Shown here: piece after piece, positions 33,591 through 42,917 of the stretch
Numbering within the stretch: position 1 is the first letter of the stretch
Layout: each line of letters starts with the position of its first letter
From: Aquimarina spongiae
Lineage (GTDB): Bacteria; Bacteroidota; Bacteroidia; Flavobacteriales; Flavobacteriaceae
Assembly (NCBI RefSeq): GCF_900141785.1
Contig: NZ_FQYP01000004.1
Coordinates: 62,001 to 126,000, forward strand
DNA length: 64,000 nt
Direction: 5' to 3'
Translations under genes and position numbers: made by a program
The notes under the pieces: model-generated
Told to the model about the DNA's origin: nothing
Database searches by the model: none
What the model saw: the letters and a program-made list of their open reading frames with translations, nothing else

Positions 33591-36143
33591 ATGAGAAAAA
33601 TGCTATTTCTGTTTTTGGTAATCACCTACACTACACAGGCACAAATCGTTAAAGAATACAAACAGACTCCACTACAACAAGTTCTATCGGAGTTATCTGA
33701 ATCCTATGATCTTATTTTTTCATTTAGTGATGATATTGTTAAAAACAAGATCATAACTGTAGCCATACAAGACACGCCAATAGATGAACTGCTTGTTATC
33801 CTTAAATCCTTAACCGATCTTAATTTCAAAAAAATATCGGATCGACAAGTGATTGTTAGTGCTCCAGACAACAAGGTTGAAGTATGCGGATATCTTTTTG
33901 ATGAAAGTACAAATGAGCCGTTATCCTTTGCCTCTATTAGTATTGAAAGCTCAAAAACAGGAACTATAGCGGCAGATGATGGTTTTTTTCAACTGGGAAT
34001 GGTTTCTCAGGATGAAATGATACAAATCGAATATGTTGGCTATCTAGATAAACGTATAAAAGCATCAGATTTTAAGACAGGAAGTTGCCCAAGAATACCC
34101 ATGTTTGTTACCACTACTGCTCTAGAAGAAGTATTGATCGTAGAATATCTTACTACAGGAATTGATAAAAGCATTGATGGTTCTTTCTTGGTCACCAATG
34201 AAAATTTAGGGATCTTACCTGGTCAAAGTGAACCTGATATTTTACAAAGCATACAACTTATCCCCGGGATTAGTAGCCCCAGTGAAACTGTGACCGGAAT
34301 CCAGATACGAGGGGGATCTCCAGATCAAAACCTCATCCTTTGGGACGATATTAAAATGTACAATACGGGACATTTATTCGGGATGCTATCTGCATTTAAT
34401 CCCTATATCGTTCAAGATGCAAAAATTTTTAAAGGCGGTGCAGATCCCAAATACGGAGATCGAGTGTCTGGAGTTATTGCTATTTCTAGTGATCGGGAAG
34501 TTCCTGAAAAATTCAACGGCGGTGTAGGAATTAACGGTACTCATGCTGATCTTTTTCTAAAGGCTCCGTTAGGAAACAAAGTAGGATTAATAGTTTCTGG
34601 TCGACGTTCTTATACTGATTTGGTTGAAACGCCCACCTACGATGCTTTTTCTGAAAAAGTATTTCAAAACACTAAAATTGTAGATACTGCAGGTCCTGTT
34701 GATGAAGAAGAAGACGAAGAAATTGAAGAAGACATCGGATTCAACGACTTCTTCTTTTATGATACCAGTGCAAAACTAATCATTGCACCTTCAAAAAAAG
34801 ATAAGATTATGGTAAGTGGTATTTATACCAAAAATGATCTCACTTTTGAAATCGACAACGAAGAAGATCTGATTACCGATGATTTGGAAATCAGCAATGA
34901 GGGTGCTAGTTTTTCTTGGGTAGGATCTCGATCCAAACGTTTGGATCACGAGTTAAAGGCATACTACTCAAAATTTGATTCTGATTATTTGTTTACCATT
35001 CGAGAAGAAAATATTTTGGAAGAACAATCGATAAGACAAAATCGTGTAGAGGATATCGGTATGGATGCAAATATCACCTATCATTTTGATCCTAAGCATC
35101 TATTGACCTTGGGGTATCAATTTTCTAACAATGAAGTTTTTTATGCCATTACCATCGATGGTGAATTTGAGAACCCAGTGAATGAAACAGACCTGGTTAA
35201 AAACACAGCGAATACGATTTATGCTAACTATAAGCTTTTACCCAAAAATAAAGGGCTCATTTATCTGGGAGTACGAGCTTCTCATTATTCGGTTGTAAAT
35301 GATTTCTATATCGAACCAAGAGTGAATATAGAATATCCTATTGCTAAACACCTGCGTTTAAAAGCAACGGGAGAACTTAGGTTCCAACCTATCAGTCAAC
35401 TTATAGAATTTGAAGATACTCAGCTTCGCTTAAACAATGACCTGTGGGTTCATGCCAATAATGAAGAAATTCCTGTAGTTGAGAGTACCCAGTTTTCTGG
35501 AGGGTTCTTGTTTTCCAATAATGATTGGAATATTGAACTAGATGGATACTATAAAAACATAGAAGGATTAACCTCTGCCACCAATGGCTTTAATGCCATA
35601 GCGACAGATTTATCTACTGGAGAAAGCAGGGTTTTTGGATTGGATGTATTGATTAAAAAGCGATTTAAGAATTTCAGAACCTGGTTAGGATACACCTTTA
35701 ATGATATCGAATACACCTTTCCAGAAATTCAAGCCAATCCTTTTCCTGGGAACAATGATATTACTCACAATTTTCAAATTTCGAATACATTAAAAGTGAA
35801 TGATTGGGAGTTTTCTTTAGGATGGTTATGGCGCTCTGGAGCACCATTTACCGATGCAGATCTTGTAGGCGAAGAAATTGTATTTGGATCAGCAAATGCT
35901 TTACGCCTTCCTGCTTATCACAGAATGGATGTATCTGCTATATATCGATTTAATTTTAATACCACAGGAAGTTGGAGAGGCCAACTAGGAGCATCTATCC
36001 AAAACCTGTATAGAAGACAGGTACCTATAGCGGTGAGTTATCAGGTTGACGAAAATCCAAACACCGGAGATATTGAATTGGAGGTACTCCGACAAGAATC
36101 TCTTGGATTTACACCCAATCTCATTTTCAGGATGTACTTTTAA
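33591..36143 (+). CDS. TonB-dependent receptor with STN domain
   Basis: An 850-residue outer-membrane receptor. A signal peptide (MRKMLFLFLVITYTTQAQ) precedes an STN/secretin domain (~20-95), a CarboxypepD-regulatory-like domain (~100-180), a plug with QIRGGSPDQNLILWDDIKMYNTGHL (~245) and a barrel to the terminal F. The TTG at 33582 adds three residues; the ATG at 33591 is preferred. The STN domain signals through the FecR protein and sigma factor. Ligand cannot be stated. It converges with the toxin gene, 5 bp away. Confidence 0.92.
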   Translation: MRKMLFLFLVITYTTQAQIVKEYKQTPLQQVLSELSESYDLIFSFSDDIVKNKIITVAIQDTPIDELLVILKSLTDLNFKKISDRQVIVSAPDNKVEVCGYLFDESTNEPLSFASISIESSKTGTIAADDGFFQLGMVSQDEMIQIEYVGYLDKRIKASDFKTGSCPRIPMFVTTTALEEVLIVEYLTTGIDKSIDGSFLVTNENLGILPGQSEPDILQSIQLIPGISSPSETVTGIQIRGGSPDQNLILWDDIKMYNTGHLFGMLSAFNPYIVQDAKIFKGGADPKYGDRVSGVIAISSDREVPEKFNGGVGINGTHADLFLKAPLGNKVGLIVSGRRSYTDLVETPTYDAFSEKVFQNTKIVDTAGPVDEEEDEEIEEDIGFNDFFFYDTSAKLIIAPSKKDKIMVSGIYTKNDLTFEIDNEEDLITDDLEISNEGASFSWVGSRSKRLDHELKAYYSKFDSDYLFTIREENILEEQSIRQNRVEDIGMDANITYHFDPKHLLTLGYQFSNNEVFYAITIDGEFENPVNETDLVKNTANTIYANYKLLPKNKGLIYLGVRASHYSVVNDFYIEPRVNIEYPIAKHLRLKATGELRFQPISQLIEFEDTQLRLNNDLWVHANNEEIPVVESTQFSGGFLFSNNDWNIELDGYYKNIEGLTSATNGFNAIATDLSTGESRVFGLDVLIKKRFKNFRTWLGYTFNDIEYTFPEIQANPFPGNNDITHNFQISNTLKVNDWEFSLGWLWRSGAPFTDADLVGEEIVFGSANALRLPAYHRMDVSAIYRFNFNTTGSWRGQLGASIQNLYRRQVPIAVSYQVDENPNTGDIELEVLRQESLGFTPNLIFRMYF

Positions 36144-36148
36144 CAGGC

Positions 36149-36427
36149 CTACTTGTTTTGATCTGTAACCGCAATAACCCTATCACGATGTAAAAATCGA
36201 ATCAATGTGATTTCATTTTCTTTGGTGATGGATCCCAAAACGTAATAAAACCCTATACCCATTTTATAAGCTTTAGCTGTACCTGTGATTTTACGAAACT
36301 TAGGCAGCTCGGCAATAGTATTCGCACTTTTAATGGCAGTAAAAACACTCTTTAGTTTTTCCTGCAAAGAAGGATCTTGAGTCTCCTTGTAGTCGGCCGC
36401 AAATTGTGAAGATATCAAAAGTTCCAT
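36149..36427 (-). CDS. RelE/ParE-family toxin
   Basis: A 92-residue protein with the RelE/ParE fold pattern: an N-terminal helix pair (ISSQFAADYKETQDPSLQEKLKSVFTAIK), then FRKITGTAKAYKMGIGFYYVLG and ITLIRFLHRDRVIAV. In this superfamily such toxins cleave mRNA or poison gyrase; which one applies is unclear. It follows the antitoxin gene by 6 bp, as in a standard module, and the antitoxin is upstream. Confidence 0.78.
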   Translation of the reverse strand: MELLISSQFAADYKETQDPSLQEKLKSVFTAIKSANTIAELPKFRKITGTAKAYKMGIGFYYVLGSITKENEITLIRFLHRDRVIAVTDQNK

Positions 36428-36433
36428 ACACTG

Positions 36434-36676
36434 CTATTCCGTAAACAAATCATTTTCTGAAATCGTATCATCCATGTTAGCCTGCTGTAAAAGTAATAGT
36501 AAACCAAGATCTTCTTTTTGAGCTGCAGACATCTTTTTTAACTGCTCATTTTGCTTGTGATCAATATACCAAGAAATCGCATCCTCCATTACTTTCTTTA
36601 CACTAGAATCCTCTAAAGCCGCTAATAGCTTTAGTTTAGGAATTATTTGATCATCGATATCAATTATTTTTCTCAT
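36434..36676 (-). CDS. Antitoxin of a RelE/ParE module (ribbon-helix-helix type)
   Basis: An 80-residue protein. RKIIDIDDQIIPKLKLLAALEDSSVKKVMEDAISWYIDHK fits a beta strand plus two helices of a ribbon-helix-helix repressor, and the acidic C-terminus (ANMDDTISENDLFTE) would wrap the toxin. AT-rich repeated TGTAT/ATACA units just upstream (about 36677-36717) are a plausible operator for autorepression. Assignment is by context and fold pattern. Confidence 0.72.
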   Translation of the reverse strand: MRKIIDIDDQIIPKLKLLAALEDSSVKKVMEDAISWYIDHKQNEQLKKMSAAQKEDLGLLLLLQQANMDDTISENDLFTE

Positions 36677-36796
36677 TGTATATATTCTATATATTGTATG
36701 CTAAATATACATATATTTTCACTTCAAAGAAAGAAATCCATCATCCAGTTTTTCGAATTATACATATAACAGAATAAGGGAAGGGATAAAATCAAC

Positions 36797-36804
36797 TATA
36801 TTTG
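36797..36804 (+). promoter_or_regulatory. -7 element of the cvpA promoter
   Basis: TATATTTG is an exact TANNTTTG box, 19 bp before the ATG. No TTG at the -33 distance. Confidence 0.45.
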
Positions 36805-36823
36805 AATGCATAATTGAGCATGA

Positions 36824-37327
36824 ATGAATTACATAGATATTATTTTGGGGATTCTTTTGTTATGGGGAATGATAAAAGGCCTTAGCAAGGGTTTATTTGC
36901 TTCACTAGCTTCTCTGGTAGCTTTGATTGTAGGGATCTATATAGCAGTCCATTTTTCTGATATTGTTGGAGGGTATTTGCAAGAATATGTAGACTGGTCT
37001 GAAGGGGCTATGAAATTGGTTGCTTTTGCGCTCACGTTTATATTGGTTGTTATCCTTGTCTCGTTAGCAGGAAAATTATTGACCAAGATTGCAGATTATG
37101 CAGCACTCGGTATACTCAACAAAATATTGGGAGGTGCTTTTGGTGTATTAAAAATGGCTTTTATCGCCAGTGTTATCCTGATCTTTGTAGATGCCATAAA
37201 TCGAAATATTACACTGATCAAACAAGAGACTTTAAATTCGTCCATACTGTATGAACCGGTGCGTAAAATTGCACCTGCAGTTCTCCCTAATTTGTTGAGA
37301 AAAGACACAGAACAACAAAAGGCCTAA
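36824..37327 (+). CDS. cvpA: CvpA family membrane protein
   Basis: A 167-residue protein with four hydrophobic helices: ~4-22, ~26-46, ~66-84 and ~102-122. MNYIDIILGILLLWGMIKGLSKGLFASLASL is the classic CvpA N-terminus. The family is linked to colicin V production and envelope homeostasis. It is monocistronic, and its stop codon lies inside the loop of the terminator. Confidence 0.9.
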   Translation: MNYIDIILGILLLWGMIKGLSKGLFASLASLVALIVGIYIAVHFSDIVGGYLQEYVDWSEGAMKLVAFALTFILVVILVSLAGKLLTKIADYAALGILNKILGGAFGVLKMAFIASVILIFVDAINRNITLIKQETLNSSILYEPVRKIAPAVLPNLLRKDTEQQKA

Positions 37328-37339
37328 CAAGGCCTTTTT
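37317..37339 (+). terminator. cvpA terminator containing the stop codon
   Basis: AAAAGGCC (37317-37324) and GGCCTTTTT (37331-37339) pair. The TAA stop (37325-37327) is in the loop. Confidence 0.8.
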
Positions 37340-37372
37340 GCATATCTTATTACATAATATCGATAAGGAAAT

Positions 37373-39238
37373 TTATCCCTTTCCTATCTTTTCGATTACA
37401 ATTTGACGCACTGCACCAATACAAGAATCAAAGTCTTTGAATACGAAATGCTCGGGCACCAAATCTGGGATAATATTCATCTTTTTGGTGAGATACAAAG
37501 GTTGTTGCTGTATCCCTACAATAGAAGAATCTATACCTTTTTGATCCAGACCTAGTAAAATCTCCTCAAGAACATATACCCCGGATTGATCCATATAAGG
37601 CACTTTATCCATTCGTATGATCACATGGGCTGCCGTTTCGGGGATCTGGCTAGCAAGCTCCTGTAATTCGCTTGTAGCACCAAAAAATACCGGCCCACTA
37701 AGGTGCTTGATAAAAATCTCTTCTTGTAGCTCTTTTGGAAAATTAGTTTCATCCTTCCATAGTTTTTCGATCTTTGGAGTATGTTCTACCCCATCCAGAG
37801 ATACTAACTTAGATTGTCGAGCAGTAACATCTCCCATTTTTTTCATAAAGATCAAAGATGCGATAATCAATCCAATCCCAACCGCATAGATCAAATTCCA
37901 GGTAACGGATAATACCAATACAATAAGCATGATCACTACCTCTATTTTTGGCATATGAGGGATGGCTCTTAATCCTTTGTAATCCATTACTCCGATTCCC
38001 ACAGTAATTAGAATTCCAGCTAGTACAGCCGCCGGAATTTGTGAAGCAACAGGCCCTAGAGCTAATAAAACAATCAACAACAGTACTCCTGCAATCATTC
38101 CGGATAGTTTTGATTTCCCTCCGGCATTGATATTTACTACAGTACGAATAGTAGCTCCGGCACCAGGTATTCCACCAAATAGTGCAGCAATACTATTCCC
38201 TATTCCTTGCCCCACTAATTCTCTATTAGGATTGTGTTTGGTCTTGGTCATATTATCAGCTACCACCGAAGTCAAAAGAGAGTCTATAGCTCCCAATATA
38301 GAAAGTGTTAGTGCCGAAAAGATATAGGGCGCCACAGAGCCTAAACTAAAGTCCGAAAATATAGAAAGATTGAATTTTGGGAACCCACTTGGTATTTCCT
38401 GTATGGGTCGATAATCCAAATTAAACCCATAAGCGATACCAGATACCAATAGTAAAGCAACCAAAGTGCTCGGTATTGCTTTTGTTATTCGTTTAAAACC
38501 ATATACAACCAGTATGGTGGCAAGACATAGTATAAGCTCTAAATAGTTGATATTACCTAATGCGTTTGGTAAACTTTTTAAAGAACCTACCACTCCCGAG
38601 GAGTAGTTTCCTGCCAAAGCTGTAGCTTCTAATTCAACTTCTCCCGGAGTAATCTTCTCTGCTCTTTTGATCGTTTCTTTAAAATCTCCTAATACCAAAA
38701 TCCCTTCACCAGCTTCATCCTTAAGGATCTTATTCAAAATTACTTCTTCTGCCTCAGGCATAAACTTACTTACAAAAGCTTTATCCTCCTTTGGGTAGTA
38801 CCCCAAGGCCGGCAAGAACTGCGTAATAAGAATCATTACCCCAATTGCAGTCATAAATCCAGAAACCACGGGATAAGGGATATATCGAATATACTTTCCT
38901 ACGCCAACAACACCCAGTCCAATTTGTATGATCCCTGCTAGTAAAAAAACGGTTAGTATTGCTGGCAATGCAGCATTAACATCTCCGTTGTGTGCTCCAA
39001 TTAAACCTGCAATGATTAACATACTTACTGCGGTCATTGGTGCTGTAGGACCAGAAATCTGAGTATTTGTACCTCCAAAAAGCGCGGCAAAAAAGCTAAT
39101 AAAGATAGCTCCATATAAACCTGCGCTAGGTCCTAATCCAGAAGATACTCCAAATGCAAGTGCTAATGGTAATGCAACGATACCGGCGGTTAACCCACCA
39201 AAGACGTCCCCTTTTAAATGTTTGAAAAAACCCTTCAT
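37373..39238 (-). CDS. SulP-family anion transporter with STAS domain
   Basis: A 621-residue transporter with about 12-14 membrane helices starting at GDVFGGLTAGIVALPLALAFGVSSG. The signature GGTNTQISGPTAPMTAV lies at ~56-72. The C-terminal STAS domain (~480-600) includes IRMDKVPYMDQSGVYVLEEIL. Homologues carry sulfate, bicarbonate or other anions. Its neighbours (carbonic anhydrase and a second SulP) favour bicarbonate. A terminator upstream separates it from the carbonic anhydrase. Confidence 0.92.
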   Translation of the reverse strand: MKGFFKHLKGDVFGGLTAGIVALPLALAFGVSSGLGPSAGLYGAIFISFFAALFGGTNTQISGPTAPMTAVSMLIIAGLIGAHNGDVNAALPAILTVFLLAGIIQIGLGVVGVGKYIRYIPYPVVSGFMTAIGVMILITQFLPALGYYPKEDKAFVSKFMPEAEEVILNKILKDEAGEGILVLGDFKETIKRAEKITPGEVELEATALAGNYSSGVVGSLKSLPNALGNINYLELILCLATILVVYGFKRITKAIPSTLVALLLVSGIAYGFNLDYRPIQEIPSGFPKFNLSIFSDFSLGSVAPYIFSALTLSILGAIDSLLTSVVADNMTKTKHNPNRELVGQGIGNSIAALFGGIPGAGATIRTVVNINAGGKSKLSGMIAGVLLLIVLLALGPVASQIPAAVLAGILITVGIGVMDYKGLRAIPHMPKIEVVIMLIVLVLSVTWNLIYAVGIGLIIASLIFMKKMGDVTARQSKLVSLDGVEHTPKIEKLWKDETNFPKELQEEIFIKHLSGPVFFGATSELQELASQIPETAAHVIIRMDKVPYMDQSGVYVLEEILLGLDQKGIDSSIVGIQQQPLYLTKKMNIIPDLVPEHFVFKDFDSCIGAVRQIVIEKIGKG

Positions 39239-39292
39239 ATTGGCTATAGTTTGTGTTTGTTTTCCTTATTTCAAAATCAAAAATACCAATAA

Positions 39293-39330
39293 AAAAAGAG
39301 CTGTCGCACACACGCAACAGCTCTTTTTCT
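39293..39330 (-). terminator. Terminator between the carbonic anhydrase and SulP genes
   Basis: AAAAAGAGCTGT (39293-39304) and ACAGCTCTTTTT (39317-39328) form a strong stem. It lies after the carbonic anhydrase stop and before the SulP promoter. Confidence 0.8.
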
Positions 39331-39347
39331 AAAAAATTATAAATGTC

Positions 39348-39980
39348 TTATGCTTCAAAGAAGGTCACTTTCCCGTCATTAATATCATACATTCCTCCTA
39401 GAATCAGGATTTCCCCATTGTCTTCCATCTCTTTGAGCACGGCACTTTGGGTTCTGATATTATCGATAGTCATGTGTACATTCTTAACAGCGACTTCGTT
39501 TACAAAATCAATATTTTTTGAAGTACGTTCTGCAGCGTCAGCAGGTTCGGTAACCGCTGCTACAGCTGGTTTTATTTTACTGATCAATGCAGTAAGGTTT
39601 CCTAATTTTGCATCATCACAAGCTCCTTTTACGGCTCCACAACTAGTATGTCCTAATACTAATACCAACTTGGTACCTGCCAATTTACATGCGAATTCCA
39701 TACTTCCCAGGATATCTTCATTTACGAAATTACCAGCTACTCTTGCGCTAAAAATATCTCCTATCCCTTGATCAAAAATCAATTCTGAAGATACTCGAGA
39801 ATCTATACAACTCAATATCGTAGCAAAAGGATACTGACCAGATTTTGTATCTGTTACTTGTTCCAAAAGATCCCGATCCGCTTTTAAGCTTTTTTGAAAT
39901 CTTTCGTTTCCTTCTTTAAGCAACTCTACTGCCTTTTGTGGAGTAATTGCTGCTTGTGTTTCTTTTGTAAGTGCTTTCAT
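39348..39980 (-). CDS. Beta-class carbonic anhydrase
   Basis: A 210-residue zinc enzyme that interconverts carbon dioxide and bicarbonate. Zinc ligands are C58 (LSCIDSR), H111 and C114 (GHTSCGA). The D60-R62 dyad is in SCIDSR. VAGNFVNEDILGSMEFACKLAGTKLVLVLGHTSCGAVKGA is typical. Length is normal. It follows the second SulP gene by 26 bp and is probably in one unit with it. The order suggests inorganic-carbon uptake and retention for carboxylation reactions; this is inference. Confidence 0.95.
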   Translation of the reverse strand: MKALTKETQAAITPQKAVELLKEGNERFQKSLKADRDLLEQVTDTKSGQYPFATILSCIDSRVSSELIFDQGIGDIFSARVAGNFVNEDILGSMEFACKLAGTKLVLVLGHTSCGAVKGACDDAKLGNLTALISKIKPAVAAVTEPADAAERTSKNIDFVNEVAVKNVHMTIDNIRTQSAVLKEMEDNGEILILGGMYDINDGKVTFFEA

Positions 39981-40006
39981 GTGTGTAGTTACTAATATTA
40001 TTAATT

Positions 40007-41605
40007 TTATGCGGTTCGAGGTCGTAATTTAAAAAACTGGATATAACTATCGGGGTTTTCAATCTCACCTCTTTCAGAAATCAATTTGATATCTATTCTT
40101 CTATTCTTTGCCTTTTCAGAGAAGTCTTCTAAAATTTCTATGATATCATTATCCAAATATCTAGTCTTCCTAACATCCAAGGTTAAGTAAGTTTCTTCTG
40201 GTAATCGATCCAATTCTTTAAGAATTGCTCCTTTATTGAAAAAAGTTACTTCTTCTGCCAATGTCATATTTACGCGATGCTTACCATTACTAACATCTTC
40301 CATATGCAGGAAGTGTGAATTTTGATAACTCTTGATAAGGATAACAACAATTCCTACCATTAGCCCTAAACCAATACCCCATAAAAGATCTATAAACACA
40401 ATACCTAATACAGTAACTACAAACGGGATAAATTGTTTCCAACCTAAATTGTACATAGTTTTAAACAACGCTGGTTTTGCCAATTTATATCCTACAATAA
40501 ATAAGATGGCAGCAAGTACAGATAATGGAATTTTTGTCAAGAGTGTTGGGATTAAGATAACTGAAATCAACAAAAAGAAACCATGAATAATAGCAGACAT
40601 TTTGCTGCGTCCTCCAGATTGAATATTTGCAGAACTACGAACAATTACCTGTGTAATCGGTAGTCCGCCAATAAATCCTGAAATCATATTTCCTGCTCCT
40701 TGAGCCAATAATTCTCGGTTGGTAGGTGTAACTCTTTTTTCAGGATCTAGTTTATCGGTTGCTTCAACACATAATAGTGTTTCTAAACTTGCTACTAATG
40801 CAATAGTAAATGCAGTGATCCAAATATCTGTATTTGTAATTACAGCAAAATTAGGAAAGCTAAATTGCCCTAAAAAGCTATCAATACCATCCGGAATAGG
40901 AACGGCTACCAAATGATCTTTAGTAATATTTAACGCACCATCCTTGGTAAAAACATAAAACAATATACCAACGACCACAGCTACCAAAGGACCTTGAATA
41001 AGTTGGAAAATTTTACCCTTTTTTGATAAAACCTTATTCCAAAGGATTAATATCCCCAATGCGATCAAAGCAATCACTGTTGCTCCTACACTCACATTTC
41101 CGCTAATTACGGCATTTATAGTCTTTAATAGTTCTGTTAAAGTGTTTTCTCCATCCAATTGTAAAAAGGCAAAATTACCTTCTGGATTTTTGTCCAAACC
41201 AAAAAAGTAGGGTATTTGTTTTAGAATGATAATAATTCCAATACCTGTTAGCATTCCTTTGATTACTGATGACGGAAAATAATATCCAATAATTCCGGCT
41301 TTAAGAAGTCCAAAAGCTATTTGAATTGCTCCTCCTAGTACTACAGCTACCAAGAAATTTTCGAAACCTCCCAGTGCACCAATAGCGGATAATACAATAG
41401 CCGCAAGACCCGCTGCCGGACCACTTACTCCGATTTGAGAACCACTAAGAATACCTACAACTATACCTCCTACTATCCCTGCTATCAATCCAGAAAATAA
41501 TGGAGCTCCACTGGCAAGTGCAATACCCAAACATAATGGTAATGCTACAAAAAACACGACAATACTTGCCGGTAAATCATTTTTTAATGTTTTAAAAACG
41601 CTCAT
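40007..41605 (-). CDS. SulP-family anion transporter with STAS-like domain
   Basis: A 532-residue transporter. The N-terminus LPASIVVFFVALPLCLGIALASGAP begins the SulP core, followed by GSQIGVSGPAAGLAAIVLS and many helices to about 400. The C-terminal STAS-like segment is GAILKELDRLPEETYLTLDVRKTRYLDNDIIEILEDF. It is co-oriented with the carbonic anhydrase, 26 bp apart, so a bicarbonate transporter is likely. Substrate is inferred, not shown. The two SulP proteins are clearly different sequences, not a recent duplication. Confidence 0.9.
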   Translation of the reverse strand: MSVFKTLKNDLPASIVVFFVALPLCLGIALASGAPLFSGLIAGIVGGIVVGILSGSQIGVSGPAAGLAAIVLSAIGALGGFENFLVAVVLGGAIQIAFGLLKAGIIGYYFPSSVIKGMLTGIGIIIILKQIPYFFGLDKNPEGNFAFLQLDGENTLTELLKTINAVISGNVSVGATVIALIALGILILWNKVLSKKGKIFQLIQGPLVAVVVGILFYVFTKDGALNITKDHLVAVPIPDGIDSFLGQFSFPNFAVITNTDIWITAFTIALVASLETLLCVEATDKLDPEKRVTPTNRELLAQGAGNMISGFIGGLPITQVIVRSSANIQSGGRSKMSAIIHGFFLLISVILIPTLLTKIPLSVLAAILFIVGYKLAKPALFKTMYNLGWKQFIPFVVTVLGIVFIDLLWGIGLGLMVGIVVILIKSYQNSHFLHMEDVSNGKHRVNMTLAEEVTFFNKGAILKELDRLPEETYLTLDVRKTRYLDNDIIEILEDFSEKAKNRRIDIKLISERGEIENPDSYIQFFKLRPRTA

Positions 41606-41756
41606 AATATAAATCTATTTGGTTGTTTGTGCTTTTATCTGAGTTTTAAAAAGTACAATCGAATAAAAAAATGTTTTGTTTCGGTAAAAAAACAATATCA
41701 ACCGCTACCTAAGCGTATATGCTCAAGTAGACATCATTGATTGGTTACGGTAAAAA

Positions 41757-42080
41757 CTAGGCGAATTCTGGAGGAGGCGTCTTATGTTCCAGATATACCG
41801 AGATATTTGAGGTAAACAGGTCAGGATACGTATTGATACTATTATCCACCCATCTCGTAAGTCTTTGATCGAAGTCTTGTGAAATTTTATCTTTCTCTTT
41901 TACGTCTTCTTTTTCTGAATTTTCTTTTTCCTGCTGTTCAGAACTCTCTGTTTCCTCTAAGACGATAGAGGATTTATCTTCACAAACGTAAAAATCAATT
42001 AATCCAGCCCCATAATAGGATAAATGTAGAAGGAATCCTAACATGATTAACAAACGAGCTATTTGAGGCTTGAACATCAA
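41757..42080 (-). CDS. Small hypothetical membrane-anchored protein
   Basis: A 107-residue protein. An N-terminal hydrophobic helix (~8-28) is followed by a strongly acidic and lysine-rich middle (ETESSEQQEKENSEKEDVKEKDKIS) and a tail ending KTPPPEFA. It is 78 bp after batE on the same strand and could be the last gene of the bat operon. I know no family. Expression and function are uncertain. Confidence 0.5.
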   Translation of the reverse strand: MMFKPQIARLLIMLGFLLHLSYYGAGLIDFYVCEDKSSIVLEETESSEQQEKENSEKEDVKEKDKISQDFDQRLTRWVDNSINTYPDLFTSNISVYLEHKTPPPEFA

Positions 42081-42158
42081 CTATACTAAATTTTGAGAAG
42101 CTAAAATAACAGTATTACTTTCAAATTCTGTTAAATCAATCGTAAATTTGCCCGAATA

Positions 42159-42908
42159 TTACAATTCTTTCAGGTCTTCAGAAGGAATCCAACCTATTTT
42201 TCCGTCAGTAAGTTTTATCTTTTTCCAATTATTTACAGTCTCGGTAACTTCTACTTTTGTTCCTTCATGCAATTGAAAAATGTCTTCACTTCGAAGATTT
42301 GGTTCACTCTTGATGGTTGTTTCCTGCGCAAAAATGATCGCAAACTGATTGTTTTGTATGTTATCAAACCGTCTGAAAGCAAAAAATATTGAGAATAATC
42401 CAATCAAAACGATTGCCCAACTAGCCACAAAAAATAAACGCTTTTTTGAGGAAGTTCTAGCCACGTAGTACAAAATAAATAATACTACAAAGCTTATAAC
42501 ACACAATACAGAAGCCCATGCCCAACCGTCAAACGAAAACAATGAGGTAAATCGATTTAAGGTACCCGAGATGAATCCTTCGGGTATCGCATCAATGGCA
42601 TCTATTGTAGCGTTTTGAGCAAAAACCAAGTTGTTTTGGATATCTTCGTCATTTGGAGCCAATTCTAACCCCTTTTCGAAGTAATAAATACTAGGCCCTA
42701 CATTACTGAGCTTATAATGCGCATTTCCAAGATTATAATATAGCGCTGCTGACTCCTGACCAGCATCCAAAATAGATCTATAGGCGTCTATAGCCTCCTG
42801 GTATTTTTCCTGATTATATAATGCATTAGCTCTTTGAAACTTTTCTGTATGCTGCGAAAAACCAGAGAAGCATGCTATAAAAACTAGTATGTTAACTATT
42901 TGTTTCAC
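42159..42908 (-). CDS. batE: BatE: TPR and SH3-domain protein
   Basis: A 249-residue exported membrane protein. The signal-like N-terminus (IVNILVFIACFSGFSQ) is followed by TPR repeats (~24-95; FQRANALYNQEKYQEAIDAYRS, ALYYNLGNAHYKLSN). Two TM helices follow at about 125-150 and 157-175. The C-terminus is an SH3-like domain (TTIKSEPNLRSEDIFQLHEG...WKKIKLTDGKIGWIPSEDL). It is the last canonical bat gene. The gap to batD is 9 bp. Confidence 0.9.
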   Translation of the reverse strand: MKQIVNILVFIACFSGFSQHTEKFQRANALYNQEKYQEAIDAYRSILDAGQESAALYYNLGNAHYKLSNVGPSIYYFEKGLELAPNDEDIQNNLVFAQNATIDAIDAIPEGFISGTLNRFTSLFSFDGWAWASVLCVISFVVLFILYYVARTSSKKRLFFVASWAIVLIGLFSIFFAFRRFDNIQNNQFAIIFAQETTIKSEPNLRSEDIFQLHEGTKVEVTETVNNWKKIKLTDGKIGWIPSEDLKEL

Positions 42909-42917
42909 GGTATATTT

